Of a stretch of DNA of 64,000 nucleotides, positions 1 through 9,537 are shown piece by piece. The notes beneath the pieces are model-generated. The model was not told the origin of the DNA. It searched no databases and saw nothing but the letters and a program-made list of their open reading frames with translations. The stretch is from Ichthyophis bannanicus (Eukaryota; Chordata; Amphibia; Gymnophiona; Ichthyophiidae), in assembly GCA_033557465.1 (NCBI GenBank), contig CM066033.1:706151637-706215636 (forward strand), read 5' to 3'. Positions within the stretch are counted from its first letter, which is position 1. Each line of letters opens with the position of its first letter. The translations under genes and the position numbers were made by a program.

Positions 1-228
1 GCTTATGGGGCAGCCGGACTCTCCTTAGAAAGTTGAGTCACGGCTCATTGTGTTCGGGCGAAGGCTACATCAGTGGCTTACCTCCGCTCTGTTCCGCTGG
101 CAGACATCTGCCGGGCCGCTACTTGGTCTTCGAGCCAGACTTTTGCGGTCCATTACTGTCTCGAGAGGGAGTCCCGCAGGGACAGTGCTTTCGGACAGGC
201 AGTCCTCCGAAATCTCTTCGAGGTTTGA
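1..228 (+). pseudogene. Tyrosine recombinase C-terminus (DIRS-C)
   Basis: Frame 1 encodes the C-terminal catalytic part of a DIRS tyrosine recombinase, the enzyme that integrates the circular DNA intermediate. Visible are the H-x-x-R box (HCVR), the conserved ICRAATW segment and the terminal HYCL tyrosine motif, ending at TGA 226-228. A TGA at 34-36 replaces the CGA found in the otherwise near-identical recombinase at 22,149-23,201. That is a single C-to-T nonsense change typical of CpG decay. The N-terminal part and catalytic Arg I lie outside the window. Confidence 0.8.
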
Positions 229-361
229 GCAACTCCTACCCTCCATCCCGGATGGGGGCTACCGGTGGGTGATAATTCAGTGAAGATTCCTTCCTTCTGT
301 GCCGCTGAGCTAGAGGGAGCTCATTTTTGTGCTTAGGGTCTCCGGTAGCCTTAAGCTTGGG

Positions 362-732
362 AGTCCCATATGTGAGGACTGACTTCCTGCTTGGTCCTGG
401 AGAAAGCGTAGTTACTCACCTGTAACAGGTGTTCTCCAGGAGCAGCAGGAATCAGTCCTCACAACCCTCCCTCCTCCCCGTGGAGTTGCAATCATCTGCT
501 TAAGTTTTTTTGCAAATTTTTATGCTGTCTTTTAGCTATGTCATCAGACTGGCTAAGATGGCACCCTTGGGCGGGAAGGCGACCGCTCATGCGCGCTGCA
601 ATTCCCAAAGGCTTTCTTTGAAAGCTGGGGAAAATTGCTCCGCGAGGGCTCCGTCGGCGCCGACGTCACCCATATGTGAGGACTGATTCCTGCTGCTCCT
701 GGAGAACACCTGTTACAGGTGAGTAACTACGC
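362..732 (+). repeat. DIRS-C internal complementary region and right inverted terminal repeat
   Basis: Two inverted copies of a ~60-bp sequence containing ACCTGTTACAGGTGAGTAAC-type palindromes lie at about 405-463 and 672-732. The first copy also contains the complement of the element's left end (TCCTGGAGAAAGC), so it spans a left/right end junction. This is the DIRS internal complementary region, thought to template circularisation. The stretch between (about 540-670) is the inverted counterpart of the left terminal repeat seen in complete copies. Confidence 0.75.
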
Positions 733-1801
733 TTTTCATGAAGGCCTCCCTCTTTTTCTTCACTTTTTCAGCTATTTCCTTCGAAAACCATAGCGGTCTC
801 CTTTTCCTTTTGCCTTTATTTACCATTTTAACAAAAAGGTTGGTTGCCCTTAAAGTACCCCCTTTCAGTTTTGCCCACTGTTTTTCTACATCCCCCAGCT
901 GTTCCCATCCCACTAACGACTCCCTGAGGTATCGGCCCATCTTCGCAAAGTTAGTCTTCCTAAAGTCTAAGATCCTCACCTTGGAATGGATTCTAACAGC
1001 CCTAGTCCTAATACTGACCACACCATCTGGTGATCACTGGATGCAAATGATCTCCCACTACAACATCAGAAACTCTTTCACCATTGGTAAGCACCAAGTC
1101 CAGTATGGCCCCTTCACGTGTGGGGTCTGTTACCAATTGCCTGAATAGTTCTCACTGTAGAGAATCCAGGATCTCCTTACTTCTAGATGATACTGCAGCA
1201 GGAATGTGCCAATCAACATCTGGCATATTAAAATCTCCTATCAGTAGCACTTCCCCTTTCCTAGCAATGCTGCATATGTCTTCAATTAACTCTCTGTCCA
1301 CCTCTTCCTCTTGTGAGGGAGGTCTGTATATCACACCAATGCAAATAGATTTCTCTTTCCCTCTTTCTAGTTTAACCCACAATGCCTCCTCGCTCCCTTT
1401 TAAGCTCTGTAATTCCAAAGCTTTAATAGTAGTTTTTACATATAGTGCCACTCCTCCTCCCATTCTTCGTACCCTGTCCTTTCTGAATAAAGTATAGCCA
1501 GGTATAGTTACATCCCAGTCATGGTTTTCTGTGAACCATGTTTCTGTAACTGTCACTAAATCCAAGTCAGCCACTCCCACCAAAGCTTCAACATCAGGGA
1601 TCTTATTTCCCATGCTACGGGCATTTATACACACTGCTTTCCATATGTTACCCCTGTTACCCATTTCCATAAAGGTATCTAATGTATCACCTACCTGGGG
1701 GCTTTCACTTACCTGGTGGCTTTCTTCACCCATCCCCAATGAATCTAGTTTAAAGCCTTCTTCAGTAGATTAGCCAGTCTTCTACCGAAGATGCGTTGAC
1801 C
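733..1801 (-). pseudogene. Host CR1 ORF2 endonuclease part, plus end of ORF1
   Basis: This is minus-strand CR1 LINE coding sequence. From 1,739 to 1,152 it encodes an AP-endonuclease domain with the NARS-x-NK start, TETW, GGGVALYVK and GDFNMPDVDW motifs. The frame then breaks, and 1,021-733 encodes the linker after the endonuclease (KVRILDFRKTNF, KKKREAFMK). At 1,801-1,745 the complement gives the last codons of ORF1 (RRLANLLKKALN then stop), directly continuing the ORF1 fragment at 7,437-7,703 once the DIRS at 1,802-7,436 is skipped. The gene is broken and is cut at 733 by DIRS-C. Confidence 0.85.
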
Positions 1802-1990
1802 TATCTCCAGGAACAAGCAGGAATGAGTCCTCACATATGGGTACGTCGGTACCGACGGAGCCTGCGCGGGAATGCTCCCCAGCTTCCCAGGATGAAAGCT
1901 TTTGGGGCATCCCACAGCGCATGCGCGCTGCCTTCCCGCCTTTCCTAGCCAACTCTCCTCAGTTCTTCTTTTCCGCGGAGCCAGCAGGTC
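1802..1990 (+). repeat. DIRS-A left inverted terminal repeat
   Basis: The sequence from TATCTCCAGG to about 1,960 is repeated in inverted orientation at about 7,240-7,380, including the motif around GCGCATGCGC and the palindromic GTCGGTACCGAC near 1,845. It contains no coding sequence and presumably holds the element's promoter, but I see no convincing TATA box. Confidence 0.8.
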
Positions 1991-2188
1991 GTGTTCCTGT
2001 CACTGCTGAAGAAGTTCTTTATTTTAATTTATTTCTTTGGTCGCGTGTCTGCCTTCCCCGACGCCGGACCGGTACCGCCAGTCTTTTCTTTTCTTTTCTT
2101 TAAAAAAACAAAAAAAACAAACAATCTTTTTTCCTCACTTGGTGTATTTTCTTCTTAGGCCTTCAGGCCCACAAGAAATTTTTCCCTC

Positions 2189-3946
2189 ATGGAAAAACCA
2201 GCCTCCGGGTTCAAAAAATGCACTAAGGCGTAGCGGTATAATTTCTGTCACAGATACCCATGAATGGTGTCTGAAATGTTTGGGGCCTGAACACTCCATC
2301 CCGGATTGCCAGTCCTGTTCTCTAATGTCTAAACGAGGGTTACAGAACCGGGCAGCCAAGATCCATGTGCTGTTTCCCATGGATGCACCGGCGGTGGCAT
2401 CGACATCTTCCAGGTCTTCCTCTCCTGATGGGTCTCAGGTAACCAAACATACTTTTAGCAGGTCCTCGAAGGGCAAATCTCCCTCTAAGCATCGAGATGC
2501 CTCCGGGCTTGCCCTCGAGGATCCTGCCCCAGCCAAACAACCCTGGCGGGAAGCTCCGGCTTCCAAAGCTCCTCCTGTGGGGTTACAGGTTGACATCGAT
2601 GGCACGGCCTCGACCAATCACCTGTTAGACTGCTCTGGGGTACCGGCACAATCTCCCGGTACCGACATCCAGGCAGTCGTGGCGTCCATGGATTACACTG
2701 TGCAATCCATGCAGCAGGCTATACTGGCTTTCATCAAGGCTGCGACGCCATCGGTACCACAACAAGCTCTGTTGTCGGTACCGGCACCAACTTCGATACC
2801 GGTACTGGCTGCATCGACATCGGCCAGGATACCGATTCCGGCTCCCTGTCCCTGGGCTCTTTCTCGGTACCGATCCGGCACCGGGGACACCCGGTGTCGG
2901 TACCGATCGATACGCCTATCGATCTTTGGAATCGAGCAGACGATACTTCGATTCTTCTGATGATTCTTATTCATCGGATGAGTCCCCTGAAGTATCTGTC
3001 ACCCTTCCTGAGGAGCCTTCTTCTCCAAAAAGGAGAATGTCTCCTCCAGAGGATTTGTCCTTTCAAGACTTCATAATAGAAGTAGCTAAAGGACTCTCTA
3101 TTTCAGTAACCTCTGAAAAGGAACCTAGAGCAAAAAAAATAGATATTTTGGGATACTCTAAGGTTCCCAGAGAGGCAGTCACCTTGCCAATTCATGAAAT
3201 TCTTCAAGAACATTTGATTGAATTGTGGGAGACTCCTCTCACCCTTTCTCCTCATTCTCGTAGATTGGACACTATGTACCGTGTCCCTCCTTCTCCTGGA
3301 TTTCAAAAAACTCAGCTTCCTCACCACTCCATTGTGGTGCAGTCAGCTATGAAGAGGATAAAGAGTACCAAAAGACACTCTTCTAACAGGAAGAGAATGC
3401 AGGACCTTGGATGCTTTTGGTAGGAAAATCTTCCAAGCCAGCATGCTTATTGCCAGAATCAATTCATACAGCCTTTATATGGGTATGTTTCTGAAGGAGG
3501 TTGCAGAAAAGCTGCACAACTTTCTCCCTTTTATTCCAGAGGATAAAAGGGATGAGTTCCTTCTTTGGCTTAAGCATACTCAAGACATTTCAAAGTTTTC
3601 CAACAGGGCAGCCTTTGATTCTTTTGAAGGTGCCAGCAGAGCCTCAGGCATTGCTATAGCTGCTCGTAGAATTGCTTGGCTCCAGGCTTCTGATCTAGAA
3701 CCCTGGGTTCAAGATGGTTTAGGAAATCTGCCCTGTACAGGTGAAAATCTATTTGGCAAAGAGTGGCAAATTAAAGCCACTCAAATGGATGCAGAAAATG
3801 CTGCTCTGGATAGACTTTCTAAGTCTACCTCCACGCCGGCCAAGAAAAAATCTTTTAAAAAGTCTTTTTACAAGAAGGGCAGATTTCCTTCCACTTCTGG
3901 TCAACAGTCTTCTACAGGTCGCTTTGCTACTAAGCGTCAGTCCTAA
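2189..3946 (+). pseudogene. DIRS-A gag-like ORF1
   Basis: This is a structural (gag-like) protein, recognised by similarity to the other family-1 copies here. It starts at ATG 2,189 with PASGFKKC, breaks frame almost at once, and continues with a Cys/His box (DTHEWCLKCLGPEH...CQSC) at about 2,250-2,320. A low-complexity Ser/Pro middle follows, encoded by repeated GGTACCG motifs. A conserved C-terminal domain in two further frames (2,926-3,423 and 3,407-3,946) carries PHHSIVVQSAMKR, YSLYMGMFL and LEPWVQD. It ends in a basic Lys-rich tail. At least three frameshifts are needed, so it is a pseudogene. Confidence 0.8.
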
Positions 3947-3999
3947 ACCTGCAGGGGCTGCTGCAACCCAGCAGTCTCAAACCCCTCAGGGTTTTTGAC

Positions 4000-5922
4000 T
4001 TGATACTAGAGAACTTAACCTTTCTGGCTCTACAACAACCAGAGCCTCTCACCATTCCAGGAAGGTTAGCTCATTTTGCTCCCAGATGGGAGCAAATCAC
4101 ATCAGAGCAGTGGACCCTCTCTATCATAAGAGAGGGCTACAAACTTCATTTCTCAGACCTTCCTCCCTACACCAGGGTGAGACACTTCAATTCTCCCACA
4201 TCCCTCGACCTTCTGGATCAGGAGGTGACTACCCTTCTGGCCCAGAGGGCCATAGAAGCAGTTCCGCTTCTTCAACAAGGGTCAGGGTTTTACTCCCCCT
4301 ATTTTCTCATCCCAAAGAAAACAGGGGGATTCAGACCCATTCTAGATCTCAGAGAATTGAACAAATTCCTATGCAAGGAGAAGTTCAAGATGCTTTCTTT
4401 AGGCACTCTCCTTCCATACCTACAGAGTCAGGATTGGCTTTGTTCTCTAGATCTCAAGGATGCGTACACTCATATACTCATCCATCCATCCCACAGAAAA
4501 TTCCTACGTTTTCTGTTCCAGGGAAAACATTACCAATACAGAGTGCTTCCTTTCGGTCTAGCCTCTGCTCCAAGAGTGTTCACCAAATGCATGGCAATAG
4601 TTGCTGCATTTCTACGCACTCTGGGAATCTTTGTCTTCCCATACCTGGACGACTGGCTCATCCGAGCTCCATCTCAGTCAGAAGCCCAAATTTCCCTGGA
4701 CCGCACCAGGCGCATTCTGCAGTATCTGGGACTTGTGGTAAACCTCCCAAAGTCTCAGCTCACCCCTACTCAGTCCCTAGAATTCATAGGGGCCTGGTTG
4801 GACACCACTACTGCAAGAGCCTATCTTCCTCAGGCTCGTTGCCAATGTCTAGTGCAGTTAGCCTCCCAGATTCAGTCAAAGAGCCACTTAACTGCCCGGG
4901 AGATGCTACAACTACTAGGCCACATGGCTTCCACAGTGCATGTGGTGCCCTATGCTCGCCTACACATGAGAGCAGCTCAATGGACTTTGTCCACACAGTG
5001 GACTCAAGCATCAGGAGCTTTCTCAGACCAAATAGCAACCTCCAAACGTCTCTTTTGGTCTCTCCAATGGTGGATGTCAACTCAAAATCTGTTGCTGGGG
5101 TCCCCCTTCCAACCTGTGTTACACCAAGCAACCCTCACAACAGATGCCTCCCAAACAGGTTGGGGAGCTCATCTACAAGACCTCTCCACCCAAGGCACTT
5201 GGTCCCCACAGGAGACCTCTCTTCATATCAACCACTTAGAACTGCGAGCAGTGTTCCTAGCTCTCAGGGTCTTTCATACCCTCCTCAGCTACAAGACTGT
5301 CCTCATTCATACGGACAACCAAGTAGCCATGTTTTACATAAACAAGCAAGGAGGAACTGGCTCTCTGTCGCTTTGCAACGAAGCTCTAAGATTTTATGGG
5401 CCTTCGCCAGAGAGCATCAAATCCATCTCCTGGCAGTATACCTCCCAGGAATCCAAAACTCTTGGGCAGACAGACTCAGTCGAGTCCTGCTTCCACACGA
5501 AAGGTCCCTGCACATGGATCAGGTACTCAGAATCTTCCAGGAATGGGGGACCCCGGACATAGACCTCTTTGCAAGTCCGTGGAATGCCAAACTTCCCCGG
5601 TTCTGCTCCAGAATTCCGTGTCAGGGAGCTCTGGCCAAGGATGCCTTCCTCCTTCATTGGGGTCAGCGCTTCCTTGTACGCCTTTCCACCCATTCCTTTG
5701 ATTCCCAAGACTCTGTTCAAACTTCAGAGGGATCAAGGATCTATGATCCTCATAGTTCCACGTTGGCCATGCCAAGTGTGGTACCCTCTACTTCTGCATC
5801 TCTCCCAAGCACCCTCCCTGGACTTGGGAGCTGCTCCAGACCTTCTGTCTCAGGAGGAGGGGACTTTGTGGCACCCAAACCCCAAGTCCCTTCACCTCAG
5901 AGCTTGGATACTGAAGGCCTAG
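4000..5922 (+). pseudogene. DIRS-A reverse transcriptase-RNase H-methyltransferase-like polyprotein
   Basis: Frame 1 encodes a DIRS reverse transcriptase. Motifs in order are GFYSPYFLIPKK, RPILDLRELN, SLDLKDAYTHI, VLPFGLASAP and the catalytic YLDD at 4,642-4,653. An RNase H domain follows, with TTDASQTGWGAH, the LELRAVF glutamate and HTDNQVAMFYINKQGG. Near 5,390 the frame shifts to frame 0 for the RNase H end and the DLFASPWN segment, then returns to frame 1 for YAFPPIPL...PRWP, a region usually described as Dam-methyltransferase-like in DIRS. There is no ATG at the start of this frame. Two frameshifts make it inactive. Confidence 0.88.
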
Positions 5923-6959
5923 ACCTTCAAGACTTCAATCTTTCGCAGCAAGTGAAGGATATCCTCCATGCTTCCAGGAAACCTTCCACTAGGCGTTCCT
6001 ATGCTTTTAAGTGGAAAACATTTTCCATTTGGTGTGCTCAAAAGGGTCTTGACCCTCTGGCACTTCCTGTGAATTCTCTATTGGAATATCTCCTGCATCT
6101 TTCAAATGCAGGCCTTAAGACGAATTCAGTAAGGGTCCATTTAAGTGCTATTGCAGCATCCCTTAAGCCTATCAATGGACAACCTGTTTCCTCCCATCCT
6201 CTTATTGCAAGATTCATGAGAGGCCTAACTTTAACTAAACCTCCCATTCGACCTCCTCCGGTGGCATGGGACTTGAACTTGGATGTTGGTCAGCTTATTA
6301 AGCCACCTTTTGAACCCTTAGCCACTACCTCCTTGAAATTTCTTTCCTGGAAGGTTATTTTCCTTATTGCAATCACTTCTGCTCGATGCATCAGTGAACT
6401 GCAGGCCTTAGTGGCTAATCCACCTTATACAAGGTTCCATCATGATAAGGTAGTCCTTAGGACAAATCCTCACTTTATGCCTAAAGTGGTCTCACCTTTT
6501 CATCTTAATCAAGAGGTATATTTACCTGTCTTTTTTCCAGCTCCTCATGCATCCAGTGCTGAGAGGAACCTTCATACTCTAGATTGTAAAAGAGCTCTTG
6601 CCTTTTACTTACACAGGACACAGCAACATAGAAAGTCTTCCCAGCTTTTTGTTGCTTTTGATCCTTCTCATTTAGGACTTCCAGTCTCTAAAAGAACACT
6701 GTCCAATTGGATTGCTCAGTGTATTTCTTTTGTTTACCAGAATAAGAACCTTTCTCTGGAGGGCCATGTAACAGCTCACAATGTGAGAGCCATGGCCACC
6801 TCTATGGCTCATCTTCATTCTGTCTCCATCGATCAGATCTGTCGAGCAGCCACCTGGGCTTCGGTTCATACCTTCGCAGCCCATTACTGTTTGGACAAGG
6901 ACTCCCACCAGGATGCCTTGTTTGGTCAGGCTGTCCTCAGACACCTGTTCCATTCTTGA
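5923..6959 (+). CDS. DIRS-A tyrosine recombinase
   Basis: A tyrosine recombinase, expected to integrate the circular cDNA of the element. Frame 0 is open to TGA 6,957-6,959. An N-terminal SAM-like DNA-binding half (ASRKPSTRRSYAFKWKTF, LEYLLHLSNAGLKTNSV) is followed by the catalytic half. That half has Arg I in ITSARCISELQAL, the KTL-type segment around LDCKRALAFYL, the H-x-x-R box as HNVRA, an ICRAATW segment and the terminal HYCLDKD tyrosine. The true start is uncertain because the frame is open far upstream over the RT. This domain is intact although the other genes of the copy are broken. Confidence 0.82.
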
Positions 6960-7072
6960 GCAACTCCTGCCCTCCTTCCCTGAATGGATGCCTGAGATCC
7001 ATACGAAGACGAGGAACCCTCCAGGGTCTCATACCCTTGGGGATCTCCCAGGCATCTCAGCTAGGGAGTCCC

Positions 7073-7436
7073 CATATGTGAGGACTCATTCCTGCTTGTT
7101 CCTGGAGATAGCACAGTTACTTACCTGTAACAGGTGATCTCTGGGAACATCAGGAATTAGTCCTCACAACCCGCCCACCTCCCCTAGGAGTTGTATCTCT
7201 CTCTCTGTTTCTCCTTTCCTCTCTCTCTATTGTCTCAGCTTTAAACTTGAACTGAGGAGAGTTGGCTAGGAAAGGCGGGAAGGCAGCGCGCATGCGCTGT
7301 GGGATGCCCCAAAAGCTTTCATCCTGGGAAGCTGGGGAGCATTCCCGCGCAGGCTCTGTCGGTACCGACGTACCCATATGTGAGGACTAATTCCTGCTGT
7401 TCCCAGAGATCACCTGTTACAGGTAAGTAACTGTGC
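7073..7436 (+). repeat. DIRS-A internal complementary region and right terminal repeat
   Basis: Positions 7,073-7,110 are the inverted complement of the left end (1,802-1,845), and 7,111-7,170 is inverted relative to 7,378-7,436. A left/right end junction is thus encoded inside the element, the DIRS hallmark. The middle (7,240-7,380) is the right inverted terminal repeat matching 1,830-1,960. Confidence 0.82.
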
Positions 7437-7708
7437 TTTCTTGGACATATGGATGCCATCTCTGCTCTGCAATCCTTGGAACAGCATCCCATGGTCTAGG
7501 AAACCAAAACGCTCTCGATGACACCATCCACGCAGCCATGCATTCATCTCCAGGATGCGAGCCTCTCTGCCTTGGCCTTTACCCTCAACAGGGAGGATTG
7601 AAGAGAACACCACCTGTGCACCTAACTGCTTCACCCTCTGTCCCAGAGCCATGAAGTCACTTTTGATACGTTCCGAGGTATACCTGGCAGTATCGTTTGT
7701 TCCAACAT
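7437..7708 (-). pseudogene. Host CR1 ORF1, middle part (SGNH/GDSL esterase-like)
   Basis: Minus-strand CR1 ORF1 fragment. The complement of 7,703-7,652 gives the GTNDTARYTSERIKSDFMALG segment in pieces, and 7,652-7,437 continues with VVFSSILPVEGKG, MNAWLRGWC, FGFLDHG and RDGIHMSKK. The GTND and GxH-type blocks are those of the SGNH-fold esterase domain known in CR1 ORF1 proteins. It continues the 12,661-13,282 fragment across the plus-strand CR1 insertion, and continues into 1,801 across DIRS-A. Confidence 0.85.
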
Positions 7709-7904
7709 AGGAAATATCGATACATCGGGAAGATGTATTACAACTGTTAGATAAACTGATCCTTTGTCTTGAAGGACTAGAAAAAGGGACTGTTACTTCT
7801 GGAGAGAGATCTGCAACTGTGAGTATATACTTCTGGTAATTTTCTAAAAGGAATTCTTTGTATTAAAGCTAATTAATCTGTGAACCCACTATTTTTTGTT
7901 AAAT

Positions 7905-8165
7905 CAGTCAGGGCCTAGTAGCAGCAGTTTAAGTTTAAATTTAAAACACATAGGAGAACTTTCTGGTTACATTTCATACCCAGCAGAGAGCTTGTAGTCT
8001 AAATTTAATAGTCACTCAGGGCCTAGCATCAGCAAAGTACTTTTAGCTTACATTTAAAACACAGAAGAGAGCTTTCTGGTTAAATTTAGAACCCAGCAGA
8101 GAGCTTGTAGTTTCAATTTCATAAGAAGTTAGAGCCTAGCAGCAGCTAAGAGCTATAATTTCAAT
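7905..8165 (+). repeat. Tandem repeats in CR1-F 5' untranslated region
   Basis: Two and a fraction copies of a ~105-120-bp unit. Each unit has a TCAGGGCCTAG start, a stretch of TTTAAAACACA, ACTTTCTGG/GCTTTCTGG, and CCCAGCAGAGAGCTTGTAGT. A partial third copy begins near 8,129. Tandem 5' repeats are common in LINE promoters, but promoter activity here is only inferred. Confidence 0.7.
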
Positions 8166-8399
8166 CAAATCAGAATATAGCTTACCTCAGCAGCACAAGA
8201 CGGTACTGTGTAGCAGACCTCTTTTAATAAGTGTTATTTCCCTCCCTCCCTCCCCACACCCACCCACCCCTGGGATAATCGTAGCTTTATAGGTACTTAA
8301 ACATCTTAAAAAACAGGAGGTGCTTTCAGGTGCAGCTCATTACCCAAATCATTCATACACTAAGGACCTGAGATTAATTAAGCTTCAGGTGAACAAGGT

Positions 8400-8490
8400 A
8401 TGCAAACTTTGTTATATTGTAAACCGCACTGACAACAAATAGCGCGGTATATAAAAGATGTTAAATAAATAAATAAATAAATAAATATTA
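8400..8490 (+). repeat. L2-like LINE 3'-end remnant with (AAAT)n tail
   Basis: TTGTAAACCGCACTG, GCGGTATATAAAA and an (AAAT)n tail match the inverted LINE tail at about 57,120-57,190, which is attached to an L2-like reverse-transcriptase C-terminus. Only the tail is present, so it is probably a severely 5'-truncated insertion. Confidence 0.5.
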
Positions 8491-8581
8491 CACGTATTAG
8501 GTACAGTTTTATTAGTATACATATTCATAGCAACCCTTAGTAAGTAAAGAACTTAGATCTAAACACAAACTTAAAACTAAG

Positions 8582-9502
8582 ATGCAGACAGCAGTCCGGC
8601 AGCGGGATGGGGGCTTTCCAGTCTTTTGCATTGAGTGTCACATGTATGATTTTCTCCCAGTTGGTGAGAGGTCTTACGTGTGCACTAGGTGCAAGGAGCT
8701 CTTTGCTCTCAGAGAACGAGTCCGTTCTCTAGAGGCTAGAGTAGCAGACTTGGAAAACATAAGACAGACAGAGAGGTACATAGACGAGACCTACAGGGAT
8801 ATAGTCCTGAAGTCCCACCTCCAGTCTGGCAGCATCCCTGTTGCTATGGAGGAGAGAGGTCACGTGACAGGAGAGCATCACCCTGCTGTGGCAGGAAGTG
8901 ATCCTGTAACTAGGACCTGTCCTCCAGGTGATGTAAAACCCTCTCGCACCGAGGAAGTTTCTCCAGGGCCATGTGCTCATTAGGGAAGGGTTAGGACAGC
9001 CATTATAGTTGGTGATTCGATCATTAGGCATGTAGATAGCTGGGTGGCTGGTGGACATGAGGATCACCTGGTAACATGCCTGCCTGGTTCGAAGGTAGCA
9101 GACCTCACGCGTCACCTAGATAAGGTCTTAGATAGTGCTGGGGAGGAGTCTGCTGTCTTGGTACATGTTGGTACCAATGACATAGGAAAATGTGGTAGGG
9201 AGGTTCTGGAGACAAAATTTAGGCTTTTAGGTAGGAAGTTGAAATCCAGAACTTCCAGGGTTGCATTCTCCGAAATGCTTCCTGTTCCACGCGCAGGACC
9301 CAAAAGGCAGGCAGAGCTCCGGAGTCTCAATGCGTGGATGAGACAATGATGCAGAGATGAGGCTTTTGGATTTGTTAGGAACTGGGGAACATTCTGGGGA
9401 AAGGAGTGGCTCTTCCGAAGGGATGGGCTTCACCTTAACCGGGATGGAACCAGGCTGCTGGCATTAACCTTTAAAAAGGAGATAGAGCAGCTTTTAAACT
9501 AG
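8582..9502 (+). pseudogene. CR1-F ORF1 (zinc-ribbon, coiled-coil, SGNH esterase)
   Basis: CR1 ORF1 protein, an RNA-binding and esterase-type accessory protein of the LINE particle. One frame runs from ATG 8,582 to TAG 9,500 with two in-frame nonsense codons (TAG 8,981, TGA 9,347). The N-terminus has paired CxxC motifs (CIEC, CTRC), then a heptad-like ALRERVRSLEARVADLE coiled coil and the RQTERYID block shared by CR1 ORF1. The SGNH esterase follows: VGDSIIRHVD (catalytic Ser block), PGSKVADL, VHVGTNDIG, and RRDGLHLNRDG with the Asp-x-x-His block. Apart from the two stops it reads continuously. Confidence 0.85.
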
Positions 9503-9537
9503 ATATTAGGGGAAAGCCGACAGTCGCCCAAGAGCGG

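Larger units (their letters stand above)
1..732 (+). mobile_element. DIRS-C: 3' end of a family-1 DIRS retrotransposon
   Basis: This is the last part of a DIRS-type tyrosine-recombinase retrotransposon whose body lies before the window. It holds the recombinase C-terminus, a short 3' untranslated stretch and the complex terminal region. It closely resembles the end of the element at 17,947-23,709. The right end is placed at 732, because a circle-junction copy near 390-410 predicts that the element ends in ACTACGC. DNA after 732 reads as the interior of a minus-strand CR1 ORF2, so this element inserted into that CR1. Confidence 0.85.
1802..7436 (+). mobile_element. DIRS-A: complete family-1 DIRS retrotransposon
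   Basis: A full-length 5.6-kb DIRS element in the order left terminal repeat, gag, RT-RNase H-methyltransferase-like region, tyrosine recombinase, internal complementary region, right terminal repeat. The ends (TATCTCCAGG and CTGTGC) agree with the circle-junction copy at about 7,100-7,130. Both flanks belong to one CR1 ORF1: joining 1,801 to 7,437 on the minus strand restores an open DGIH-MSKKG-QRIF reading frame, with no clear target duplication as expected for DIRS. Several frameshifts in gag and RT show that it is inactive. Confidence 0.92.

Noticed and set aside
4086..5380. N-terminal 430 codons of the 957-aa frame over DIRS-A RT
   Set aside because: This part is an out-of-frame reading of the reverse transcriptase. 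Only the sequence after about 5,390 carries RNase H end and recombinase motifs.
8453..8490. (AAAT)n microsatellite as a separate feature
   Set aside because: It is the tail of the L2-like remnant at 8,400-8,490.
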